Shown here piece by piece: positions 55,500-64,000 of a stretch of DNA of 64,000 nucleotides. Location of the stretch: assembly GCF_030819175.1 (NCBI RefSeq), contig NZ_JAUTBJ010000002.1:3247001-3311000 (forward strand). Direction: 5' to 3'. The position numbers and the translations under genes were made by a program. Numbering within the stretch: position 1 is the first letter of the stretch; every line of letters starts with the position of its first letter. The notes under the pieces are model-generated. The model did no database searches. It was given only the letters and a program-made list of their open reading frames with translations, and was not told the origin of the DNA. Origin of the DNA: Sphingomonas sp. SORGH_AS_0879. Lineage in GTDB: Bacteria > Pseudomonadota > Alphaproteobacteria > Sphingomonadales > Sphingomonadaceae.

Positions 55500-55530
55500 G
55501 GCCGAACGTTCCACGCCGCGACCGCGCGCG

Positions 55531-57045
55531 TCAATTGGTCGGAGGGCGCTGGCGATAGCTGAGCGCTTCGGCGACATGGATGCGCCCCACCCGCTCCGTG
55601 CCCGCGAGGTCGGCGATGGTCCGGGCGACCCGCATCACGCGGGTATAGCCGCGCGCGGTCAGGCGCATCCGCTCCGCCGCCTCGGCCAGCAGCGTGCGCC
55701 CCGCTTCGTCCGGCATGGCCCAGCGTTCGAGGAGAGCACCGTCCGCCTCCGCATTGGTACGGACAGTGACAGCCGCGTCGCGATACCGCTCGGTCTGGAG
55801 CGCACGGGCCGCCGCCACGCGCCGAGCGACCATCTCCGACGATTCAGCGGTGGAGGGTTGGAAGAGATCGACGGCGCGCACCGGCTGGACCTCGACCGAC
55901 AAATCGATTCGGTCGAGCAGCGGCCCCGAGATCTTCGCCTGATAATCGGCGGCACAGCGCGGCGCGCGTGCACATGCCAGCGCCGCGTCGCCCAGATGGC
56001 CGCAGCGGCACGGGTTCATCGCCGCGACCAGTTGCACCCGCGCCGGGAAGGTCACATGCGCATTGGCGCGCGCGATGCTGACCGTTCCCGTCTCCAGCGG
56101 CTGGCGGAGCGAATCGAGCACGGCGCGTTGAAACTCGGGCAGTTCGTCGAGGAACAACACGCCCAGATGCGCGAGGCTCACTTCACCCGGTCGCGCCTTC
56201 AGCCCGCCGCCGGTCAGCGCCGCCATGGATGCGGAATGATGCGGCGCACGGAAAGGTCGTGTCCGGGTCAGCCGCCCGCCGGCCAGCGTGCCCGCCACCG
56301 ACTGGACCATCGACACTTCCAGCGCCTCGGCGGCGTCGAGCGGCGGCAGGATGCCCGGCAGACAGGCCGCCATCAGCGACTTGCCCGATCCGGGCGGTCC
56401 GCTCATCAGCAGGTTATGACCGCCCGCCGCCGCGATCTCCAGCGCGCGACGGGCATTTTCCTGTCCCTTGACCTGGGACAGATCGGGGCCGGGCGCACCG
56501 TCCTCTACCGTGCCGCCCTCCGGCACAGGCAGGACGCTGTGGCCTTTCAGATGGTTGATCAGCGACAACAGGTCGGGCGCGGCGATCACCGAACCGCCGC
56601 CCGCCCAACTCGCCTCCGCCCCTTGCGCGGCGGGGCAGATCAGCCCCTTCTCGACCGAGCCCGCATGGATCGCCGCCAGCAGCACGCCCGGCGATCGGCC
56701 GATCCGCCCGTCCAGCGCCAGTTCGCCCACCACGACATGGTCGGCCAGCAGTTCGGCGTCGACGACCCCCATCGCCGCCAGCAACGCAAGCGCGATGGGC
56801 AGGTCGAAATGCGATCCTTCCTTGGGCAGGTCGGCGGGCGACAGGTTCACCGCGATCCGTTTGGGTGGCAGGGCAAGCCCCATGGCGGCGATCGCGGCGC
56901 GCACCCGCTCGCGGCTCTCGCCCACCGCCTTGTCGGCGAGGCCGACCAGGTTGAAGGCGGGCAACCCCGCGATCAACTGGACCTGCACCTCGACGGCGCG
57001 CGCCTCCAGACCCAGATAGGCCACCGTGGACACGATGGTCGCCAT
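55531..57045 (-). CDS. comM: YifB/ComM-family Mg-chelatase-like AAA ATPase
   Basis: 504 residues from ATG 57045. N-terminal ChlI-like domain (GLADKAVGESRERVRAAI, then PADLPKEGSHFDLPIA), Walker A SGPPGSGKS at about 215-223, Walker B FLDELPEF, and AMNPCRCGH. ComM is a branch-migration helicase that extends donor DNA during natural transformation. Full length and single. Confidence 0.95.
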   Translation of the reverse strand: MATIVSTVAYLGLEARAVEVQVQLIAGLPAFNLVGLADKAVGESRERVRAAIAAMGLALPPKRIAVNLSPADLPKEGSHFDLPIALALLAAMGVVDAELLADHVVVGELALDGRIGRSPGVLLAAIHAGSVEKGLICPAAQGAEASWAGGGSVIAAPDLLSLINHLKGHSVLPVPEGGTVEDGAPGPDLSQVKGQENARRALEIAAAGGHNLLMSGPPGSGKSLMAACLPGILPPLDAAEALEVSMVQSVAGTLAGGRLTRTRPFRAPHHSASMAALTGGGLKARPGEVSLAHLGVLFLDELPEFQRAVLDSLRQPLETGTVSIARANAHVTFPARVQLVAAMNPCRCGHLGDAALACARAPRCAADYQAKISGPLLDRIDLSVEVQPVRAVDLFQPSTAESSEMVARRVAAARALQTERYRDAAVTVRTNAEADGALLERWAMPDEAGRTLLAEAAERMRLTARGYTRVMRVARTIADLAGTERVGRIHVAEALSYRQRPPTN

Positions 57046-57172
57046 ATGCTTTGCCCCCTCATGCGCGCTCTCCCGTGCCCGCCGGTTCTTCCTGCAAAGG
57101 ATGGCGTCGCATCGCAAGTGATGACTGGCGATTGACTTGAACACGCGCTTTGCGTAAGCGGCTTGCCACCAA

Positions 57173-57197
57173 GGCCGTCCTCGTGGCGGCCGTTTTT
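57173..57197 (+). terminator. Hairpin with T-run in the rpmH leader
   Basis: GGCCG (57173-57177) pairs with CGGCC (57087 offset, 57187-57191) and is followed by GTTTTT. It lies about 27 bases before rpmH and behind a TTGACT (57133-57138), so it could act as an attenuator. Confidence 0.45.
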
Positions 57198-57223
57198 ATT
57201 CAGACGTATCCAAGGAATGAACG

Positions 57224-57358
57224 ATGAAGCGGACCTTTCAGCCGAGCAATCTGGTGCGCGCTCGCCGTCACGGCTTCCGTGCGCGGATGGCGACGCCCGG
57301 CGGCCGTGCGGTGATCCGGGCGCGTCGCGCGCGCGGCCGCAAGAAGCTGTCGGCGTAA
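57224..57358 (+). CDS. rpmH: Ribosomal protein bL34
   Basis: 44 residues, [20 protein letters not shown] at the start and a strongly basic end ([10 protein letters not shown]). All invariant bL34 features are present. AAGGAA lies 6 bases upstream of ATG 57224. It starts the conserved rpmH-rnpA-yidD-yidC-engB block. Confidence 0.98.
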   Translation: MKRTFQPSNLVRARRHGFRARMATPGGRAVIRARRARGRKKLSA

Positions 57359-57804
57359 TCACGACGCTGACCCGCCGCCGCGATTTCCTCGCGGCCAATG
57401 GCGGGCGACGCGTGGCGATGCCCGGCTTCGTGCTGCAGGTTCGCCCGCGTGACGACGGTGAAGCGACGATTCGCGTCGGCTTCACCGTCACCAAGAAGAT
57501 CGGCAACGCGGTCGTTCGCAACCGGATGAAACGCCGGTTGCGAGCGCTCGCGCGCGATCTTTTGCCGGTCAAGGGCATTGCCGGCGCGGACCATGTCCTG
57601 ATCGGGCGGCAAGGCGGGATAGAGCGCGATTATGCCGCGCTCACCGCCGAACTGGCCAAGGCCCTGACCCGCGCCGCGAATCCTGAAACCGCCACCGACC
57701 AGCGACCGCGCGAACCGCGCGTCCACCATGGTCGCGGCAAGGGGCGCGGCCCCCGTGGCGGCGCGCATCGCCAGCCCGCCACCCCGACTCAAGAGCCCGC
57801 GTGA
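57358..57804 (+). CDS. rnpA: Ribonuclease P protein component
   Basis: About 148 residues. [13 protein letters not shown], then [20 protein letters not shown] is the RNR signature of RnpA, the protein cofactor of RNase P that matures tRNA 5' ends. The C-terminal 30 residues are Arg/Pro/Gly-rich. The start is unclear: the reading begins just after rpmH at an ATC (TAATC at the rpmH stop), with CTG 57367 close by; ATG 57214 would embed all of rpmH. Confidence 0.93.
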   Translation: MTTLTRRRDFLAANGGRRVAMPGFVLQVRPRDDGEATIRVGFTVTKKIGNAVVRNRMKRRLRALARDLLPVKGIAGADHVLIGRQGGIERDYAALTAELAKALTRAANPETATDQRPREPRVHHGRGKGRGPRGGAHRQPATPTQEPA

Positions 57805-58019
57805 CCCTGTTCGCGCGGGCCTTGATCCTCATCGCGCGGGGCTGGCAACTCGGCCCCTCGCTGATCCTGCCGCCGACTTGTCGCTATCAACCCTCCTGTT
57901 CGGCCTATGCAATACAGGCCATTGGCCGCTATGGCGCGGTCAAAGGGGGCTGGTTGGCGCTCAAGCGCATTGCGCGGTGCCATCCCTGGGGCGGGCACGG
58001 ACCCGACCCGGTACCCTGA
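57801..58019 (+). CDS. yidD: YidD membrane-insertion factor
   Basis: 72 residues, GTG overlapping the rnpA stop. [17 protein letters not shown] and [13 protein letters not shown] are the family marks. It helps YidC insert membrane proteins at the inner membrane. Confidence 0.96.
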   Translation: MTLFARALILIARGWQLGPSLILPPTCRYQPSCSAYAIQAIGRYGAVKGGWLALKRIARCHPWGGHGPDPVP

Positions 58020-58037
58020 CACAACTGGGGTTTCGAC

Positions 58038-59735
58038 GTGAACCAAGACCGCAAGAATTTCGTCGTGTTCGCGGTGATCGCAGCGCTGATCCTGTTCGGA
58101 TGGCCGCTCATCCAGAACAAGTTCTTCCCGAGCAACCCGCCCGCGACCAGGATCGAGGGCGGCAAGCAGGTGGCCGTGGCCAATTCCACCGCCAACCCGA
58201 CCGCGACGACGCCCCGCGCGATTCGCGATCGCCGCGTGGTGCTGGCCGAAACCCCGCGCGTGGCGATCGAGACGCCCCGCCTGAAGGGCTCGATCAACCT
58301 GAAGGGCGCACGGATCGATGACCTCGTCCTGCTCGACTATAAGGAAACGGTGGCGAAGGATTCGCCCCCGATCCGCCTGTTGTCGCCGGGCGGCGCGGAG
58401 GGTGCCTATTTCGCCGGTTTCGGCTGGCGCACCGACGGACTGAACCCGCCCGCCGCCGATGCCGTCTGGACCCCCAGCGCGCCGGTGCTGCGCCCCGGCC
58501 AGCCGGTCACGCTGTCCGCCGCCAACGCCACGGGCCAGCAGTTCCGCATCACCCTGTCGGTGGACAAGGACTATATGTTCACCGTCCAGCAGACGGTGGC
58601 CAATGGCGGTAATGCGCCCGTGCCGGTTGCGGCCTATGGTTACGTCAATCGCGGCATTTCCGCCGATCCCGACACCTGGACGATCCATGTCGGCCCGATG
58701 TCGGTCAATAACGGTTCGGCCAATTACGGCCCGAACTGGAAGGATCTGGACAAGGCCCCGACCCGCTTCACCACCACCGGCGGCTGGCTGGGCTTTACCG
58801 ACAAATATTGGCTGGCGACGCTGATCCCCGATCAGGCCAAGGCATTCGACGGCCAGTTCCGTGCCGGTGCGGGCCAGACCTATCAGGCCGACTATACGCT
58901 CCAGCCGCAGACGCTGGCGCCGGGCAAGCAGATCACCCAGACCACCCGCTTCTTCGCGGGTGCCAAGGAAGTCGCGCTGCTCGACCGCTATACTGACAAG
59001 GAAGGCGCGACGAAGCTCGATTACGCACTCGACTGGGGCTATCTGCGCGTCCTCGAAAAGCCGATCTTCTATTATCTCGACTGGCTGTTCCGTCTGGTCG
59101 GCAATTTCGGCGTCGCGATCATCCTGCTGACCGTCACCATTCGCGCGCTGATGTTCCCGATCGCGCAACGCCAGTTCGCCTCGATGGCGGCGATGCGCGC
59201 GGTGCAGCCCAAGATGAAGGCGCTCCAGGAACGCTACAAGGACGACAAGGTCCGTATGCAGCAGGAGGTCATGGCCCTCTACAAGCAGGAGAAGGTCAAT
59301 CCGCTGGCGGGCTGTCTGCCGACCCTGATCCAGATTCCGATCTTCTATGCGCTCTACAAGGTGCTGATGCTGACGATCGAAATGCGGCACCAGGGCTTCG
59401 TGCTGTGGATCAAGGATCTGTCCGCGCCCGATCCGCTGACCCCGGTCAACCTGTTCGGCCTGCTGCCCTTCGTGCCGCCGCACTTCATTGCGATCGGCGT
59501 GGTGCCGATCCTGCTGGGCATCTCGATGTATTTCCAGTTCAAGATGAACCCGCAGCCGATGGACGATGCGCAGAAGCAGGTCTTCGCGATCCTGCCCTGG
59601 GTGCTGATGTTCGTGATGGCGCCGTTCGCGGTCGGCCTTCAGGTCTACTGGATCACGACCAACTGCATCTCGATCCTGCAACAGCGTTTGCTCTACGCCC
59701 GCCATCCGGGCCTGAAACAACCGGTGGCCAAGTGA
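58038..59735 (+). CDS. yidC: Membrane protein insertase YidC
   Basis: 565 residues from GTG 58038. TM1 at about 8-25, a large periplasmic domain (about 60-345), then the conserved insertase core: [40 protein letters not shown], and later TM helices with the hydrophilic-groove Arg in TIRALMFP. It inserts proteins alone or with SecYEG. Overlaps engB (GTGA). Confidence 0.98.
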   Translation: MNQDRKNFVVFAVIAALILFGWPLIQNKFFPSNPPATRIEGGKQVAVANSTANPTATTPRAIRDRRVVLAETPRVAIETPRLKGSINLKGARIDDLVLLDYKETVAKDSPPIRLLSPGGAEGAYFAGFGWRTDGLNPPAADAVWTPSAPVLRPGQPVTLSAANATGQQFRITLSVDKDYMFTVQQTVANGGNAPVPVAAYGYVNRGISADPDTWTIHVGPMSVNNGSANYGPNWKDLDKAPTRFTTTGGWLGFTDKYWLATLIPDQAKAFDGQFRAGAGQTYQADYTLQPQTLAPGKQITQTTRFFAGAKEVALLDRYTDKEGATKLDYALDWGYLRVLEKPIFYYLDWLFRLVGNFGVAIILLTVTIRALMFPIAQRQFASMAAMRAVQPKMKALQERYKDDKVRMQQEVMALYKQEKVNPLAGCLPTLIQIPIFYALYKVLMLTIEMRHQGFVLWIKDLSAPDPLTPVNLFGLLPFVPPHFIAIGVVPILLGISMYFQFKMNPQPMDDAQKQVFAILPWVLMFVMAPFAVGLQVYWITTNCISILQQRLLYARHPGLKQPVAK

Positions 59736-60406
59736 GCGACCTCCCCCCCCCTGCCCCCTCCGAAGAGCCGACCGGCTTTTCGGAGGAACTGGTCGAGTCG
59801 GCGCGCAAGCTGTTCGCCGGACCGGTCACCTTCCTGAAGTCCGCGCCCGCGCTGACATTCCTGCCTGACCCGATCGTGCCGGAAGTCGCGGTGGCGGGGC
59901 GGTCGAACGTCGGCAAGTCGTCGCTGCTCAATGCGATGACCAACCGCAACGGTCTGGCCCGCACCTCGAACACGCCGGGGCGGACGCAGGAGTTGAATTT
60001 CTTCGACGTCGGCACGCCCCCCGTGCTGCGGCTGGTCGACATGCCCGGCTATGGTTTCGCCAAGGCGCCCAAGGACATGGTCAAGCAGTGGCGGTTCCTG
60101 GTGAACGACTTCCTGCGCGGACGGCAGGCGTTGAAGCGTGCGCTGGTGCTGATCGATTCGCGCCACGGCATCAAGGAAGTGGATCGCGAGATATTGGAGA
60201 TGCTGGACCGTGCGGCGGTCAGCTATCGCATCGTGCTGACCAAGGCGGACAAGGTGAAGGCGACCGAACTCGCCGCCGTGGTCGAGCGGACCCAGGCGGA
60301 GGCGCGCAAGCGTGCCGCCGCGCACCCCGACATCCTGGCCACCTCCAGCGAGGGCGGCATGGGCATTCCCGAACTCCGCGCGGCAGTGCTGGAAGCCATC
60401 GGCTGA
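59732..60406 (+). CDS. engB: Ribosome-biogenesis GTPase EngB/YihA
   Basis: 224 residues. G1 [10 protein letters not shown]2 [10 protein letters not shown]3 DMPGYG, G4 TKAD, G5 SSEGG are all visible. EngB acts in 50S subunit assembly. Start is the GTG overlapping the yidC stop. Confidence 0.97.
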   Translation: MSDLPPPAPSEEPTGFSEELVESARKLFAGPVTFLKSAPALTFLPDPIVPEVAVAGRSNVGKSSLLNAMTNRNGLARTSNTPGRTQELNFFDVGTPPVLRLVDMPGYGFAKAPKDMVKQWRFLVNDFLRGRQALKRALVLIDSRHGIKEVDREILEMLDRAAVSYRIVLTKADKVKATELAAVVERTQAEARKRAAAHPDILATSSEGGMGIPELRAAVLEAIG

Positions 60407-60431
60407 TCGCCGTCCTCGCCACCGGATCAGG

Positions 60432-60466
60432 AAGGCCCGTTCGGTTCCCTCGAACGGGCCTTTTTT
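60432..60466 (+). terminator. Rho-independent terminator of the rpmH-engB block
   Basis: AAGGCCCGTTCG pairs with CGAACGGGCCTT (12 bp) around a 7-base loop, followed by six T. Confidence 0.95.
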
Positions 60467-60509
60467 GTGCGGTTGCGGCGCGGGTTCGGGCTCGTTACCC
60501 CTTGGTCCC

Positions 60510-61172
60510 ATGAAGCTGATCATCGGTAACAAGGCCTATTCCTCCTGGTCGCTGCGCGGCTGGCTCGCCTGTCGACAGTCGGGCTTGCCCTTCGAGGAGG
60601 TGGTCGTGCCGCTCTATGACGAGGATTGGGACAAGCGCCGCGAAGGGGCCGAGTTCGCCCCCTCCTCCGGCAAGGTGCCGATCCTGTGGGACGGCGAGGC
60701 GGTGGTGTGGGACAGCCTGGCGATCATCGACTATCTGGCCGACAAGGTGGGTCGCGACCGCTTCTGGCCGGAGGACGATGCCGCCCGCGCCATGGCCCGG
60801 TCGATGGCGGCGGAGATGCACTCCAGCTTCGTCGCGCTGCGTCGCAAGCACAGCATGAACATCCGTCAGGTTTATCCCGCCCAGACCCCGGACGAGGATG
60901 TGGTCGTCGATCTCAAGCGGATCATGGAGCTATGGGCCCAGGCTCGGGCACGCTTCGGGGGCGGGGGCGATTTCCTGTTCGGCGCGTTCGGCGCGGTCGA
61001 CATCATGTTCGCGCCGGTCATCACCCGGATCGTGACCTATCAGCTTCCCGTCGCGCGCTTCGCCCTGCCCTATATGGACGCGGTGCTCCGCCATCCCTTC
61101 ATGCAGGACTGGATCGCCGCCGCACAGGAAGAGGAATGGGTGATCGAACGGTTCGAGCAGCCGGTGGCTTAG
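60510..61172 (+). CDS. Glutathione S-transferase family protein
   Basis: 220 residues. Thioredoxin-like N-terminal domain (KAYSSWSLRGWLACR; KVPILWDGEAVVWDSLAI with the cis-Pro and glutathione-binding Asp-Ser) and a helical C-terminal domain (about 90-215). Likely a detoxification or thiol enzyme; substrate unknown. Confidence 0.92.
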   Translation: MKLIIGNKAYSSWSLRGWLACRQSGLPFEEVVVPLYDEDWDKRREGAEFAPSSGKVPILWDGEAVVWDSLAIIDYLADKVGRDRFWPEDDAARAMARSMAAEMHSSFVALRRKHSMNIRQVYPAQTPDEDVVVDLKRIMELWAQARARFGGGGDFLFGAFGAVDIMFAPVITRIVTYQLPVARFALPYMDAVLRHPFMQDWIAAAQEEEWVIERFEQPVA

Positions 61173-61201
61173 GCACGGCTGTCTTCCGATCGAGCGGTGG
61201 G

Positions 61202-61294
61202 GCGTGGCCTTCGACTTCGCTCAGGCTGAACGGCATTTTGTATCCCGCCCATATCCCCACCTCCGTTCAGCCTGAGCGAAGTCGAAGGCCACGC
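61202..61294. repeat. Perfect 32-bp inverted repeat (REP-like)
   Basis: Arms 61202-61233 and 61263-61294 are exact reverse complements (GCGTGGCCTTCGACTTCGCT at the outer end) around a 29-base spacer. Between a plus-strand gene end and a minus-strand gene end, it may also end transcription. Confidence 0.92.
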
Positions 61295-61309
61295 TAACCC
61301 GCCCCGACA

Positions 61310-61480
61310 TCATTGCGCCGTCGGCGGCACCTCATTTAACGGCGCGCGCTGCTCCGTCGCGGGTTCGGCGACGCGCGAGGCGAAGACATAGAGCAGGATC
61401 GCCGCGATCCCGACCGCGATGACCAGCCATAGCGCCAGCCGTCCGCCCGCCTTATGCCCCTTGTGATCCGGGTCGTTCAT
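61310..61480 (-). CDS. Small single-span membrane protein
   Basis: 56 residues from ATG 61480. A charged start (DPDHKGHKAGGR), one hydrophobic segment (LALWLVIAVGIAAILLYVF) and a polar tail. Confidence 0.7.
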   Translation of the reverse strand: MNDPDHKGHKAGGRLALWLVIAVGIAAILLYVFASRVAEPATEQRAPLNEVPPTAQ

Positions 61481-61599
61481 CGCGTCACTCCTGTTACCAA
61501 AGACGAACAACGATGCCGGAGCGCCGGAGGTCCGTCCCACGTGACGATCGTCATCGACAGGGAATTGCCGTTCGCCGCGCCGCTGCCTATGCCCCCGGC

Positions 61600-62715
61600 A
61601 TGACCGACGTGCTGCAACTCGCCCAGTCCCTGATCCGCGCCGACAGCGTCACGCCCGCGCGCGGAGCCGTGTTCGACGTGCTGGAGGCGGCGCTGCTGCC
61701 GCTGGGCTTTACGGTCGATCGCTTCACCATCGGCGAGGCGCCCGATGGCCCGGTGGAGAATATGCTCGCCTCCCGCAACGGCACGGGGCCGCATCTGGCC
61801 TTTGCCGGGCATGTCGATGTCGTCCCCGCCGGGGAAGGCTGGCAGGGGTCGCCCTTTTCGGGTGAGGTGCGCGATGGCCTGCTGTTCGGGCGCGGCGCGG
61901 TGGACATGAAGGGCGCGGTCGCCGCCTTCGTCGCGGCGATCTCCCCCGCCCCCGGCGTCCCCCTGTCGCTCATCATCACGGGGGATGAGGAAGGCCCGGC
62001 CATCTACGGCACCCGCGCGCTGATCGACCGGATGGCGGAGCGGCGTATCGCCCCCGACCTGTGCCTGGTCGGTGAGCCGACCTCCGCGCACCGGCTGGGC
62101 GATATGATGAAGATCGGGCGGCGCGGCTCGGTCAATATCTGGATCACCGTGCCGGGGCGGCAGGGGCATGTCGCCTATCCGCACCTCGCCGACAATCCGA
62201 TCACCCCGCTGGTCGCGATGCTGGCGGAGATCGAGGGGGTGACGCTCGACACCGGCAATGCCTGGTTCCAGCCGTCCAATATCGAGATCACCGACCTGCA
62301 TGTCGGCAATCCGGCCCACAACGTCATTCCGGGATCGGCGCAGGCGCGGCTGTCGATCCGCTTCAACGACGAACAGAGCGGCCAGGCGCTGATCGAGCGG
62401 ATCACCGCCATCGCACGCGCCCAAGCCCCTGCCGCTGAGGTGACGGGCCGCATCTCGGGCGAGGCGTTCCTGACCCAGCCGGGCGCATTCTCCGCCATGA
62501 TCGCCGACGCGATCCGGGCCGAGACCGGGATCGAGCCCGAATTGTCGACCACCGGCGGCACATCGGACGCGCGCTTCCTGTCGAAGCTGTGCCCGACGGT
62601 CGAGTTCGGCCTGCTCAACGCCACGATGCACAAGGTGGACGAGGCGGTAGCGGTCGACGATCTTTACGCGCTGACCCGCATCTATGCGGGCGTCATCGCT
62701 CGCGCGGGCGCCTGA
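61600..62715 (+). CDS. dapE: Succinyl-diaminopimelate desuccinylase
   Basis: 371 residues. M20 peptidase-type enzyme of lysine/diaminopimelate synthesis. Zn ligands: His in FAGHVDVVP, Asp in GRGAVDMKG, Glu-Glu in TGDEEGPA, and a late His in NATMHKVDE; the dimerisation lid lies at about 175-290. Start ATG 61600 precedes the usual first helix. Confidence 0.96.
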   Translation: MTDVLQLAQSLIRADSVTPARGAVFDVLEAALLPLGFTVDRFTIGEAPDGPVENMLASRNGTGPHLAFAGHVDVVPAGEGWQGSPFSGEVRDGLLFGRGAVDMKGAVAAFVAAISPAPGVPLSLIITGDEEGPAIYGTRALIDRMAERRIAPDLCLVGEPTSAHRLGDMMKIGRRGSVNIWITVPGRQGHVAYPHLADNPITPLVAMLAEIEGVTLDTGNAWFQPSNIEITDLHVGNPAHNVIPGSAQARLSIRFNDEQSGQALIERITAIARAQAPAAEVTGRISGEAFLTQPGAFSAMIADAIRAETGIEPELSTTGGTSDARFLSKLCPTVEFGLLNATMHKVDEAVAVDDLYALTRIYAGVIARAGA

Positions 62716-63277
62716 AGACGATATAGAGCGCACCCTGCCCGCCATGGCGCGGATGGGCATTGCGGATCGCCGCGATCGCATCGGCGTGACGCGACGCGCC
62801 CAGCCAGTCGCTGATCGCCGCACGGATCGCACCGCGCGCATGGGGCCGCTCGCTTTCGGGACGCGGCGGCTTGCCGGTCACGAGCAGCAGCACCCGGTCC
62901 CCGCGCGAAATCGCCCGCCCCAGCCCCTGGTCGAGCATCGCATGGGCAGAGGCCAGCGTATGGCCGTGCAGGTCGAGCGAACTGTCGGGCATCACGCTAC
63001 CCCGCGACAGGCGCTTGTCCCAGCCGCCGTCCAGCGTCTCGCCCGGCCCCTTTTTCGGCGAGGGCGACGGCGGCGCGGGCTGGCGCAACGGTGGCACCCG
63101 GCCCTTGACCCGCACCTTTGGCGCGCCCGGCGTTTCGTGAAACACCGCCTCCATGGTGGGCGGCGGAGCTGCGGGGCGGGCGGGGACGACGGCGGCGCGC
63201 AAGGGCCGCACCGTCTCCATCACCCGCGCCCAGAGTTGCGCTTCGTCAGGGTTGAGGGGACGCACCGACCATCCCAT
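62693..63277 (-). CDS. Smr/MutS2-domain protein
   Basis: 194 residues. The C-terminal Smr domain (about 95-190) has LDLHGHTLASAH and VLLLVTGKPPR; the N-terminal half is Pro-rich and disordered. Smr domains nick DNA or RNA. It overlaps the dapE end by 23 bases and the mltA end by 32. Confidence 0.92.
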   Translation of the reverse strand: MGWSVRPLNPDEAQLWARVMETVRPLRAAVVPARPAAPPPTMEAVFHETPGAPKVRVKGRVPPLRQPAPPSPSPKKGPGETLDGGWDKRLSRGSVMPDSSLDLHGHTLASAHAMLDQGLGRAISRGDRVLLLVTGKPPRPESERPHARGAIRAAISDWLGASRHADAIAAIRNAHPRHGGQGALYIVFRRPRER

Positions 63278-64000
63278 CCGGGCCGACTACCCCGGCCCGT
63301 GCCAGCGTGCCGACCGGCAGCAGCAGGAACGCCGTGCCCCGCGCCGACATGCCGCCCGCCACGGCCCGCGCCGTCTCACCCGCACCCCAGAAGGTGTCGA
63401 AACGGTTGGTGCCCTTGATCGCGCCGCCCGTGTCCTGAACCACCCACAGGCCGGTCACGTCCTGCCGGTCCATCGACAGGAAGACGGGCGCACCCAGCGG
63501 TACGAACTTCGGGTCCGCCGCCGCGCTGACCTGCCCCGTCACCGCATAGCCCATCGCCCCCTGCGGCGCGCCGTTCAGCTCGCGAAAGAACACGAAGCTT
63601 TTATTCTCGCGCATGATCGCGCGCCCCTCTTCGGGATGGTCGTGCAGCCATTGCACGATCCCCTGCATCGAGGTCTGGCCCGGCCCCAGCAACCCGCGCG
63701 CCTTCATCAGCGCGCCGATGCCGGTGTAATCTCGGCCATTCTGGCTGTCATAACCGATCCGCATGATCGTGCCATCGGGCTGACGCAACCGCCCGGAGCC
63801 CTGGATCTGGAGGAAGAACACCTCGATCGGGTCCGCCCCCCAGGCCAGCACGGGGGCACGGCCCTCCAGCGAGCCCTGCTCGATCGCGGTACGGTCGTCA
63901 TAAGGGACGAGGTTGCTGCCCTGCACCTTGCCGCGCACCTTCTTGCCCTTCAGATCGGTCGAGAAGGCACCCAGATCGACATCGATCAGGTCGCGCGGGC
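63246..64000 (-). CDS. mltA: Membrane-bound lytic murein transglycosylase A (5' end outside window)
   Basis: At least 251 residues, cut at the right edge. MltA domain parts: VPYDDRTAIEQG, FFLQIQGSGRL, IGYDSQNGRDYTGIG, and a C-terminal 3D domain (LWVVQDTGGAIKGTNRFDTF) with its three Asp. It cleaves peptidoglycan in the outer-membrane-facing periplasm. Confidence 0.95.
   Translation of the reverse strand, partial: PRDLIDVDLGAFSTDLKGKKVRGKVQGSNLVPYDDRTAIEQGSLEGRAPVLAWGADPIEVFFLQIQGSGRLRQPDGTIMRIGYDSQNGRDYTGIGALMKARGLLGPGQTSMQGIVQWLHDHPEEGRAIMRENKSFVFFRELNGAPQGAMGYAVTGQVSAAADPKFVPLGAPVFLSMDRQDVTGLWVVQDTGGAIKGTNRFDTFWGAGETARAVAGGMSARGTAFLLLPVGTLARAGVVGPDGMVGASPQP

Noticed and set aside
55360..57135. 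Plus-strand frame of 591 codons opposite comM
   Set aside because: Shadow frame; the opposite strand encodes a complete ComM with Walker motifs.
57789..59720. Minus-strand frame of 643 codons opposite yidC
   Set aside because: Shadow of yidC, rich in His/Arg/Gln/Asp, no family features.
1..64000. CRISPR array
   Set aside because: No evenly spaced identical repeats with unique spacers were seen on either strand.

Overview
The window looks like a chromosomal segment of a Sphingomonas-type alphaproteobacterium. It has high GC and an alphaproteobacterial LexA box of the form GTTC-N7-GTTC. It carries the conserved block rpmH-rnpA-yidD-yidC-engB, plus the SapC, IalB, MarR-like and small secreted proteins familiar from sphingomonads. 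This assignment is by gene content and composition, not by database search.

Left third (1-24764), host accessory surface genes, nearly all on the minus strand. Two two-partner secretion (TPS) loci lie head to tail. Locus A, read from right to left, is ialB-like, tpsB1 (with an apparent one-base frameshift), sapC, then a giant filamentous-haemagglutinin exoprotein (tpsA1) that runs off the left edge and is built from about 1.42-kb tandem repeats. Locus B is tpsB2 followed by tpsA2, a 2555-residue exoprotein joining a TPS domain, six FG-GAP-like repeats and a long YDG/MBG repeat tract. Each TpsB should export its neighbouring TpsA. AT-rich non-coding stretches of 2.3 kb and 1.7 kb separate the blocks. 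A three-gene operon (PAP2 phosphatase, a secreted or anchored protein, DUF421 membrane protein) follows.

Middle (24890-55060), a 30.2-kb integrated phage-like element. It is bounded by a 17-bp direct repeat, and the right copy is the 3' end of an intact tRNA-Leu(CAA). The left part has a P4-type integrase, an AlpA-like protein and a tightly overlapping replication block (CHC2/Toprim primase, DUF3987). Next come a DUF5681 (small-terminase-like) gene, an IS3-family insertion with a 4-bp target duplication, and a few virion-like genes (an M15-like peptidase domain and a 1018-aa ejection-like protein). I see no large terminase, portal or major capsid gene, so it is probably a decayed or satellite prophage. 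The right part is cargo: a PAP2 paralogue of the gene just outside the left end, a divergent XRE repressor switch, a Panacea-type toxin-antitoxin pair, a LexA-controlled umuD/umuC operon, an SGNH hydrolase, an SRAP/HMCES-type DNA-crosslink protein, two exported nuclease-like proteins and several regulators.

Right (55188-64000), core chromosome: comM-like ATPase, rpmH, rnpA, yidD, yidC, engB with a strong terminator, a glutathione S-transferase, a 32-bp inverted repeat, dapE, an Smr-domain protein and mltA (cut by the right edge).
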